Notes under the pieces: model-generated
What the model was told of the DNA's origin: nothing
Database searches by the model: none
What the model saw: the letters and a program-made list of their open reading frames with translations, nothing else
From: Acidobacteriota bacterium
Lineage (GTDB): Bacteria > Acidobacteriota > UBA6911 > RPQK01 > DATIPO01
Length of the DNA stretch: 14,477 nt
Assembly (NCBI GenBank): GCA_028277865.1
Contig: JANQFM010000453.1
Location: 1 to 14,477 of the forward strand
Direction of reading: 5' to 3'
Translations under genes and position numbers: made by a program
Shown: positions 7,997-13,202 of the stretch, in pieces
Layout of the letters: each line of letters starts with the position of its first letter
Numbering within the stretch: position 1 is the stretch's first letter

Positions 7997-8971
7997 TCAC
8001 ATCGTCAGCGCCATGACCGCCTTTTGCACGTGCAGGCGGTTTTCGGCTTGACGGTAGACCAGGCTTTGAGGGCCGTCGATGACGCTGTCGCTGACCTCCA
8101 CGTTGCGGTCGGCCGGCAGGCAGTGCAGGTAGACGGCGTCCGGCTTGGCCAGGGCCATGCGGCGTTCGTCGGCGATCCAGTCGCTGTACTGCCGGCTGAT
8201 GCGGGCCGATTCCTGGTGGTCGGTGGTGGTCATCATGCAGCCCCAGCTCTTGGGATAGACCACGTCGGCATTTTTGAAGCCGGCTTCGAAGTCGTCCACG
8301 ATCTCCAGCGATCCCTGGTGGCGCCGGGCATTTTCGCTGGCTTGTTCGACCAAGTCGGGCAGCAGGTTGAATTCAGGCGGATGGGTCAGGCGCACGTTCA
8401 TACCGAAGCGGGTCAGCAGCAGGATGAGGCTCTGGGGGACGCTCAAAGGCTTTTGATAGCTGGTGGCGTAGGCATAGCTGACGTTAACCGTCAGTCCGCG
8501 GGGATCGCCTTTCCGCTCGATGATGGTCATCAAGTCGGCCAGGATCTGAAAAGGGTGGTAGTGATCGCACTGCATGTTGAGTACGGGGACCCGGCTGGCC
8601 TCAGCCACTTCCCGGATGTAGCGGTTGCCCTCTCCCCAATCGCACTGACGGATGGCGATGGCGTCATTGTAGCGGCCCAGGATCTCTCCGATTTCCTTGG
8701 CCGTATCGCCGTGGCTGATCTGGGTGGTGGTGCTGTCCACGAACTGGGCGTGGCCTCCCAATTGGGCCATGCCGGCTTCGAAGCTGTTGCGGGTGCGGGT
8801 GCTGGTGAAAAAGAAGAGCATCGACAGCACCTTGTCCCGCAAATAGGCGTGAGGGACGCCCATGGCCCGCTTGCATTTCAGGTCGCGGGCCACCTCCAGC
8901 ACTGTATCGATCTCGGCCCGCGACCACTCCTGTGCAGTGATCATGTCGCGTCCGCGAAGTCCGGTCTCCAT
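7997..8971 (-). CDS. YgeW-like knotted carbamoyltransferase
   Basis: This 324-residue protein belongs to the aspartate/ornithine carbamoyltransferase superfamily. STRTR at residues 57-61 binds carbamoyl phosphate, and HCLPADR near the C-terminus is the second signature. The middle (KPLSVPQ, TRFGMNV and VVYPKSW) closely matches my memory of E. coli YgeW, a trans-knotted carbamoyltransferase with no proven substrate. Unlike YgeW (about 396 residues) it is short, and its C-terminus (DRNVEVSDSVIDGPQS) looks more like N-acetyl- or N-succinylornithine carbamoyltransferase. Next to carbamate kinase, phosphorolysis of an N-carbamoyl compound to carbamoyl phosphate is the expected direction; this is inference. 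ATG 8971 is preferred over an upstream in-frame TTG at 9007 because GGGAGG lies 5 bases ahead of it, and the extra residues would come from a repeat. Confidence 0.93.
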   Translation of the reverse strand: METGLRGRDMITAQEWSRAEIDTVLEVARDLKCKRAMGVPHAYLRDKVLSMLFFFTSTRTRNSFEAGMAQLGGHAQFVDSTTTQISHGDTAKEIGEILGRYNDAIAIRQCDWGEGNRYIREVAEASRVPVLNMQCDHYHPFQILADLMTIIERKGDPRGLTVNVSYAYATSYQKPLSVPQSLILLLTRFGMNVRLTHPPEFNLLPDLVEQASENARRHQGSLEIVDDFEAGFKNADVVYPKSWGCMMTTTDHQESARISRQYSDWIADERRMALAKPDAVYLHCLPADRNVEVSDSVIDGPQSLVYRQAENRLHVQKAVMALTM

Positions 8972-8989
8972 CAAAGCCTCCCAGGGAAA

Positions 8990-9057
8990 ATCGCGCCAAG
9001 GCGCCAAATCGCGAAGGCACTAAAAAAACATTGCGTTCTTTGCGTCTTTGCGCGAAT
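8990..9057. repeat. Octamer palindrome with unlike arms
   Basis: The left arm 8990-9018 is of the CGCCAAGG type and the inverted right arm 9030-9057 is of the CGCAAAGA type, so pairing is imperfect. It fills the gap between ygeY and the carbamoyltransferase gene. Confidence 0.75.
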
Positions 9058-9062
9058 CCTTC

Positions 9063-10259
9063 TTATCTGATCATCTTGGGCAGCAGGGCATAGAACTTGG
9101 TGGCCTCGACCACATCCTCCAGCGGCACGTGCTCTTGCACCGAGTGGGCGTAGATCTCATCGCCCGGCCCGAAACCGATGCTGGGGATGCCCGCCTTGCC
9201 GCACCAGTAATTGCCGTTGGTGGAAAAATCCCACTTGCCGGCCGGAGCTCCTTTTCCCCAGAGCGCACTCACCGCCCCTTTGCCCGCCGCCACCAGCGGG
9301 TGATCCTCCTCCAGCGCCCAGGCCGGGAAATACTTTTCGTACTCGAAGACGGCACCGGTGTGACTGGGGGTGTCGTAGACCAATTCCCGAATCTGAAAGT
9401 CCCCTTCCCGCCCAGGCGGAAGGATCCTTCGGACTGAATCGAGGACGCTCTGCTTGGTCTCGCCGAAGGTGACCCGGCGGTCGATGAAGATGCGGCACTC
9501 ATCGGGGACGCTGTTGTCGCTGGGGCTGATGCTGGAAATGCGGCTGACGGTGATGCGCCCCTGGCCCAGGAATTCGTCCGAGGGCAGCACGGCATCCATC
9601 TTGTCGATCTTGTCGATCACGGGCAGCATCTTGTAAATGGCGTTGTCCCCGAGGAAGTTGCTGGCGGCATGGGCGCTTTTGCCCTTGCTGACCACCTCCA
9701 GCTCCAGGCGTCCCTTGTGCCCCCGGTAGACCTGCATCCTGGTCGGCTCCCCGATGACAACGAAGTCGGGGGATACCTTTTGCCATTCGTGAAAGGCCTG
9801 GCAAGCCACTCCGTCGCAGGCCTCTTCGATATTGCCCAGGTAATAGAGCGTGAAGCCCTCCAGCAGCCCCAGGTCGCGGGCCAGGGCCATCCCGTAGATC
9901 ATGCCCGGCGTACTGCCTTTTTCGTCCAGTGCGCCGCGGGCGTAGAGCATGCCGCCTTCCACCTTGCCCTGGAAGGGATCCCACTCCCACTGAGCCTCGT
10001 CGCCGATTCCAACCGTGTCCAGATGGCTGTCAAAAAGGAGGATTCTCTCGCCTTGGCCGATCCGCCCCACGATCGAACCGTACTTGTCGGTGTAGACCTC
10101 GTCGAATCGGAGCCTTTTCATCTCCTCTCCGACCCGTCGGCCGACCTCTTCGATCTGGCTGTCCATGCTGGGGATGGCCACGATCTCCCGGAAGAACTGC
10201 AGGATGTCGTCGTGAGCCTGAGCAACGGAATCTTCGAGTTGCTGCAGGAGCTGTTCCAT
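9063..10259 (-). CDS. ygeY: YgeY-family M20 metallohydrolase
   Basis: This 398-residue M20-family di-zinc hydrolase (relatives include ArgE, DapE and carboxypeptidase G2) resembles E. coli YgeY throughout, for example in HLDTVGIG, VYRGHKGR, DEFLGQG and FIDRRVTFGET. Predicted metal and catalytic residues are His79 and Asp81 (HLD), Asp112 (GALDEKG), the Glu145-Glu146 pair (general base and ligand), Glu171 in GEPT, and His372 near the C-terminus. Family members cleave amide bonds of N-acyl, N-carbamoyl or peptide substrates in the cytoplasm. In enteric bacteria ygeY lies in the selenium-linked purine catabolism locus; selenium genes are not seen here. ATG 10259 is chosen because a promoter with a perfect -10 box would start RNA near 10278, only 4 bases before the alternative ATG at 10274, and AAAGAG precedes 10259. 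It is the first gene of the operon. Confidence 0.93.
   Translation of the reverse strand: MEQLLQQLEDSVAQAHDDILQFFREIVAIPSMDSQIEEVGRRVGEEMKRLRFDEVYTDKYGSIVGRIGQGERILLFDSHLDTVGIGDEAQWEWDPFQGKVEGGMLYARGALDEKGSTPGMIYGMALARDLGLLEGFTLYYLGNIEEACDGVACQAFHEWQKVSPDFVVIGEPTRMQVYRGHKGRLELEVVSKGKSAHAASNFLGDNAIYKMLPVIDKIDKMDAVLPSDEFLGQGRITVSRISSISPSDNSVPDECRIFIDRRVTFGETKQSVLDSVRRILPPGREGDFQIRELVYDTPSHTGAVFEYEKYFPAWALEEDHPLVAAGKGAVSALWGKGAPAGKWDFSTNGNYWCGKAGIPSIGFGPGDEIYAHSVQEHVPLEDVVEATKFYALLPKMIR
9928..9954. repeat. 27-base direct repeat, copy within ygeY
   Basis: These 27 bases encode the GMLYARGA segment just before Asp112 of the YgeY-type hydrolase and recur exactly at 12402-12428 in the same orientation. 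Confidence 0.9.
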
Positions 10260-10284
10260 AGTCGTCTCTTTCATCAAGGGAGGC

Positions 10285-10314
10285 ATTATAGACTGGCACA
10301 AGCCATGTTGTGAT
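10285..10314 (-). promoter_or_regulatory. Candidate sigma-70-type promoter of the ygeY operon
   Basis: On the minus strand a perfect TATAAT occupies 10290-10285. An 18-base spacer separates it from ATCACA (10314-10309), which matches four of six bases of the -35 consensus. RNA would start near 10278, giving a leader of about 19 bases before ATG 10259. There is no other gene on this strand for 190 bases upstream. The -10 box is strong; the -35 box is only fair. Confidence 0.55.
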
Positions 10315-10319
10315 GGTTT

Positions 10320-10406
10320 TTAACGCAGCAGGTCCGGCTGCTTCAGGTCGTTGTCAGGCATCAGCTCGACCAAGAGGGCGCCTTGAAAGTGTTGCGTTGC
10401 GCGCAT
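10320..10406 (-). other. Orphan 28-codon reading frame, possible gene remnant
   Basis: Between the potassium channel stop and the ygeY promoter, the minus strand has a short frame from ATG 10406 to TAA 10320. It encodes a peptide containing FQGALLVELMPDNDLKQP. Its composition looks like the C-terminus of an ordinary protein rather than random sequence, but no clear ribosome binding site is present and I do not recognise the family. It may be the broken end of a lost gene or mobile element. The rest of 10407-10450 shows nothing I can assign. Confidence 0.2.
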
Positions 10407-10450
10407 ACGGCCCCTCGCGACGGCGACCCATGAGAAATCTGGGCTAAAGC

Positions 10451-12157
10451 CTAATCGTAGACTGTCTCGAAGCTCTGCCGCTGCTCGGCGCTGCCCAGGG
10501 CGACCAGCACCGAGCCCTCCGTCAGCTGCTGATCGGGCCGCAGATTCGTGACCATCTGCCCGTCCTCCTGGAGTGCGATCACGTTCAGGCCGGTGCGGGC
10601 GCCGATTTCCGCCTCGGCAAGCGTCTTGCCGGCCAGCGAGGGCGGGAGAGGCAAGTAGAAGAGGTCCACGCCCTCGCCGAGCATGACGAGCTCTTGCCCC
10701 TGGACGATCGAGTACACTGTTTGCACCCCAATGGACGTATAGCTCAGGACGAAGTCTGCGCCGGCGCGCCGGATCGCCTTGACGTTCCGCTCGTGCGTGG
10801 CCCGGGTGAGGATGCGCACGGCGGGGTTGAGCCGCCGGCAGTAGACCGTCAAGTAGATGTTCATCGCATCGTCATGCGTGGTGAGAAGGACTGTCGGCGC
10901 TTCGGCGATCCCCGCCTGGTCGAGTACCTGCCGGTCGGCGGCATCGCCCAGGAACAACCGGTCGGGAATGCCGGCGATCTTGGGCTTGAGGTCCGGATTG
11001 CGCTCCACCATATGGACAGTGATCTGCCTCGCTTTGAGGGCTTGGGCCGCCGCCCGCCCCACCTTGCCGCCGCCGATGATGAGCACGGGATTCGGATTGG
11101 CGTCGAAGATCACCAGCATGTCGTTCAGATCCTCGATCTGTTGCGCCGTACCGATCGCCACCGGCACGCTGAGAGGCGACAGTTCGAAATCCTGTCGCGC
11201 GGGATGGAGCCGCCCCACCTCCCACACCCCGGCGATCGTGACTCCGGTGACCTCGCGCAGGCGCGTCTCCCGGATGGTCCGGCCCAGCAGCGGCGTGTTG
11301 TGCACCGGGAACTCGGCGAGCAGGAGGTCGTGAAACTGGCCGATCACGTTGGCACGGGCCGTCCCCGCGCTCACCCAGTTGGCGAGGTGCTCGCCGAGCC
11401 GCTTGGGGATGGGCAGTACGTGGGTAGCCCCGCTCAGCTCCAGGATGTCGACCGACTCCTCCACTTGGGCCAGCGCGACGACCGGCACGGATTTGGACAG
11501 CTCGCGCACCGTGAGGATGATGTTGGAGTTGACCGTATCCGATGCGTTGGCCAAGACGAGGCGAGCCCGCGAGGCACCTGCGGCCCGATAGGTTTCGACG
11601 GCGTCGATCTCGCCGCTGACGACCGGCAGGCCCATGTCCTGCATGCGCATCGCCAAATCGGCTTCGGGCTCGATCACATAGGCCGCCACGCCCGCCAGCT
11701 TGAGCCGCCGGATGAGCCTTAGAGCGATGGGATCGTTGACGCAGATGAGCACATGGCCCGAAACTTCCTCCGGCACAGACTGGAGTTCCCGGATGCGTCG
11801 GCTGCTTTGCTGTTCGAGCCAAGGTGCATACACCAGCCGGATGAAGAGGAAGGGGAGGATGATGAGCAGAAGCACCACCCCGGACAGCAGCACCACGGTG
11901 CTGAACACGCGGCCCAGGTCGGTTTCGAAAGTGATATCACCGAAACCGAGAGTGCTCATCACGGTGAGCGCCCAGTAGATCCCGGTAAACCACGAGTGGT
12001 CCTGGCCCTCCCAGGCCATGATCAAGTGGAAAAGCCAGCCGTAGAGCAGGACGACCCCGACGAGGAGGAGGACGTATTTCACGAACGGCGCGAGCTGCCG
12101 GCGCAGCTTGCCGCCGCCCGCCAGCAGCGAAGCCAGATAGGAACCGATGGTCTTCAT
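10451..12157 (-). CDS. Two-TM potassium channel with tandem RCK (TrkA-N/TrkA-C) modules
   Basis: This 568-residue inner-membrane channel subunit has TM1 at about residues 27-47, a pore helix at 58-68, selectivity filter TLGFGD at 69-74 and TM2 at about 83-108. The cytoplasmic part is a duplication. The first RCK domain spans about 134-260 with a TrkA-C segment to about 345. The second RCK domain begins near 357 with IIGGGKVGRAA, and a second TrkA-C segment runs to the end. The second module keeps the glycine-rich nucleotide loop, while the first reads LICVNDPIA at the same place and has lost it. The family gates K+ flow in response to nucleotides or divalent cations. ATG 12157 is preceded by an AT-rich stretch (TATTAATATATTTGC) with no Shine-Dalgarno sequence, so a leaderless or very short-leader transcript is possible. 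It appears monocistronic and unrelated in function to the neighbouring operon. Confidence 0.92.
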   Translation of the reverse strand: MKTIGSYLASLLAGGGKLRRQLAPFVKYVLLLVGVVLLYGWLFHLIMAWEGQDHSWFTGIYWALTVMSTLGFGDITFETDLGRVFSTVVLLSGVVLLLIILPFLFIRLVYAPWLEQQSSRRIRELQSVPEEVSGHVLICVNDPIALRLIRRLKLAGVAAYVIEPEADLAMRMQDMGLPVVSGEIDAVETYRAAGASRARLVLANASDTVNSNIILTVRELSKSVPVVALAQVEESVDILELSGATHVLPIPKRLGEHLANWVSAGTARANVIGQFHDLLLAEFPVHNTPLLGRTIRETRLREVTGVTIAGVWEVGRLHPARQDFELSPLSVPVAIGTAQQIEDLNDMLVIFDANPNPVLIIGGGKVGRAAAQALKARQITVHMVERNPDLKPKIAGIPDRLFLGDAADRQVLDQAGIAEAPTVLLTTHDDAMNIYLTVYCRRLNPAVRILTRATHERNVKAIRRAGADFVLSYTSIGVQTVYSIVQGQELVMLGEGVDLFYLPLPPSLAGKTLAEAEIGARTGLNVIALQEDGQMVTNLRPDQQLTEGSVLVALGSAEQRQSFETVYD

Positions 12158-12243
12158 GCAAATATATTAATACGTGCGGGGCCGATGACGGCTTGGCTGG
12201 ATAGGCCTAGCGAGGCAGCGCCTCAGACCGACCGCAGAAGGAT

Positions 12244-12333
12244 TTCGGGTTCCAGGTTCCAGGTTCCGGGTTTTCGGGACTCGGACTCTGGAATCCGGAA
12301 CCTGGAGCCTGGAGCCCGGAACCCGGAACTCCT
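12244..12333. repeat. Heptamer palindrome, GGTTCCA type
   Basis: The left arm (about 12247-12279) is a tandem of GGTTCCA/GGTTCCG heptamers. The right arm (12289-12332) is the inverted series of GGAACCTGGAGCC-like units. The architecture matches the octamer palindromes elsewhere, but unit length and sequence differ. It is noncoding. Confidence 0.85.
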
Positions 12334-12401
12334 GACCGCCGCCGGACCCCTTGCAGCCAAATTTGACTCAATCGTGAAGAACCCTGAAACCCTAGCGGCC
12401 T

Positions 12402-12428
12402 AGTGCGCCGCGGGCGTAGAGCATGCCG
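12402..12428. repeat. 27-base direct repeat, noncoding copy
   Basis: Exact copy of 9928-9954 lying 26 bases beyond the VapC stop. Bases on either side do not match the ygeY flanks, and the frame hits a stop within a few codons, so this is only a fragment. Confidence 0.9.
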
Positions 12429-12454
12429 TGGATGCGAACACTGTGCCAAGCGCT

Positions 12455-12811
12455 TCATGCCTCCACACCGGCTGCCCGTGCCGCCGCCGCCAAAGCCTTG
12501 TCCTTCGTCCAAAGAGTACAGCCCGTGAGCAAGGTGGACGCGAGCAGGTGCATGTCAATCCAGCCCAGGCCTTTGCCATGAAGCTTGCGATCGGACACGA
12601 AGCGCATGACTTCATCGTGTTGGGCAATAGTGGCCGGGGGAAGCGTCGCCAAAAGGAACGGGATCTCTTCCCGGTTGCGCATATTGCCGCAGGCCAACTC
12701 TCCGATCACGAACGGGTGACAGACGATCAGCCCCTCATTCAGCAGCGCCGACAGTTCTTGGCTGCTCTTGCGCAGATGATCCACCCAGACCGAGGTGTCG
12801 GCTAAAATCAT
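12455..12811 (-). CDS. vapC: VapC-type PIN-domain toxin
   Basis: This 118-residue PIN-domain protein is full length for VapC. The four acidic residues that hold the catalytic Mg2+/Mn2+ are visible: Asp5 (LADTSVWVD), Glu38 (VIGELACG), Asp86 (GWIDMHLLA) and Asp104 (TKDKAL). VapC toxins are ribonucleases that usually cut tRNA or rRNA and so stop translation; the exact RNA target cannot be read from the sequence. Its ATG overlaps the stop of the upstream antitoxin gene as ATGA, the usual coupling that keeps toxin and antitoxin in ratio. The active-site residues are intact, so the toxin is probably functional. Confidence 0.93.
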   Translation of the reverse strand: MILADTSVWVDHLRKSSQELSALLNEGLIVCHPFVIGELACGNMRNREEIPFLLATLPPATIAQHDEVMRFVSDRKLHGKGLGWIDMHLLASTLLTGCTLWTKDKALAAAARAAGVEA

Positions 12812-13005
12812 GCTGCACTCGAGCGGCGGCGTGGAGTTGTTTCGAGCTTTTTCTCGGAACCGCCCAAAGCTGCCAGGCGGCGTGCGCTTTCCAGGGCGAT
12901 GAGCGCCTCAAGGCCGCGACGCACCAAGGCGGTCTTCTCTGCGATCCCAGTGAGGTCAGCCGCACGCTCAAGCAGGCTGTCATCGATGTTTAGGGTCGTT
13001 CTCAT
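12808..13005 (-). CDS. vapB: VapB-type antitoxin
   Basis: This 65-residue protein begins MRTTLNIDDSLLERAADLTG, the ribbon-helix-helix DNA-binding start typical of VapB antitoxins. It continues with a helix containing TALVRRGLEAL and ends in a basic, Ala-rich tail that would wrap the toxin. It should neutralise VapC and repress its own promoter. ATG 13005 was chosen because the RHH strand begins there; the frame extends upstream to 13062, but those residues do not fit the family. The ATGA overlap with vapC supports a two-gene operon. There is no Shine-Dalgarno sequence, and the predicted -10 box ends only 7 bases before the ATG, which suggests a leaderless mRNA. Confidence 0.88.
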   Translation of the reverse strand: MRTTLNIDDSLLERAADLTGIAEKTALVRRGLEALIALESARRLAALGGSEKKLETTPRRRSSAA

Positions 13006-13012
13006 ATGCACA

Positions 13013-13043
13013 AGTATGCGCGCTTGATGCAGATCAATCAAGC
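13013..13043 (-). promoter_or_regulatory. Candidate vapBC promoter and operator
   Basis: On the minus strand TTGATT (13041-13036) and CATACT (13018-13013) are separated by 17 bases and resemble -35 and -10 boxes, each matching four of six bases. A 7-base inverted repeat, GCTTGAT/ATCAAGC with an 8-base spacer, spans 13022-13043 and covers the -35 box and part of the spacer. That is where an autorepressing VapB dimer would be expected to bind. The arrangement is suggestive but not proven. Confidence 0.35.
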
Positions 13044-13108
13044 CTTTATCTGCTGCTTTCAAAACAAATCGAGCAGATCGGGCGAAACGGGGAAACTCCA
13101 GTGCAAGA

Positions 13109-13137
13109 TTGACTGAAGCCCTTCAGGCTGCAAAACT
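13109..13137 (+). promoter_or_regulatory. Weak candidate promoter for the 3' plus-strand gene
   Basis: TTGACT (five of six bases of the -35 consensus) at 13109-13114 is followed after 17 bases by AAAACT at 13132-13137, a poor -10 box. A short inverted repeat, CTGAAG-CC-CTTCAG, lies between them at 13113-13126 and could be a binding site. The divergent vapBC promoter is about 70 bases away. The weak -10 match keeps confidence low. Confidence 0.25.
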
Positions 13138-13202
13138 GTGTAGGCCGAGGAAGCAGTCTGGATTAAGAATCCTTTTCTTCCGATCAGAAGGCCAAGTCCA
13201 CA

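Larger units (their letters stand above)
12158..12454. other. Noncoding stretch of about 300 bases with repeats
   Basis: No supportable gene lies here. It contains the AT-rich start region of the channel gene (12158-12172), a short GAGGC/GCCTC inverted repeat at 12212-12224, the GGTTCCA-type palindrome at 12244-12333, a degenerate GGGTTTCA-type stretch around 12380-12396, and the 27-base copy of a ygeY segment at 12402-12428. The VapC stop follows at 12455-12457. Confidence 0.7.

Noticed and set aside
1829..9057. CRISPR array
   Set aside because: The repeats are short tandem octamers in inverted pairs scattered between genes, with no regular spacers and no cas genes.
6953..9070. Very long open frame on the plus strand opposite the carbamate kinase and carbamoyltransferase genes
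   Set aside because: It is antisense to two clear enzyme genes, crosses their repeat-filled spacer, and its translation is low-complexity and matches no family; GC-rich codon bias produces such frames.
4187..10259. Selenoproteins, because ygeY homologues are selenium-linked
   Set aside because: All five frames are complete without in-frame UGA at conserved positions, and no selenium genes are present.
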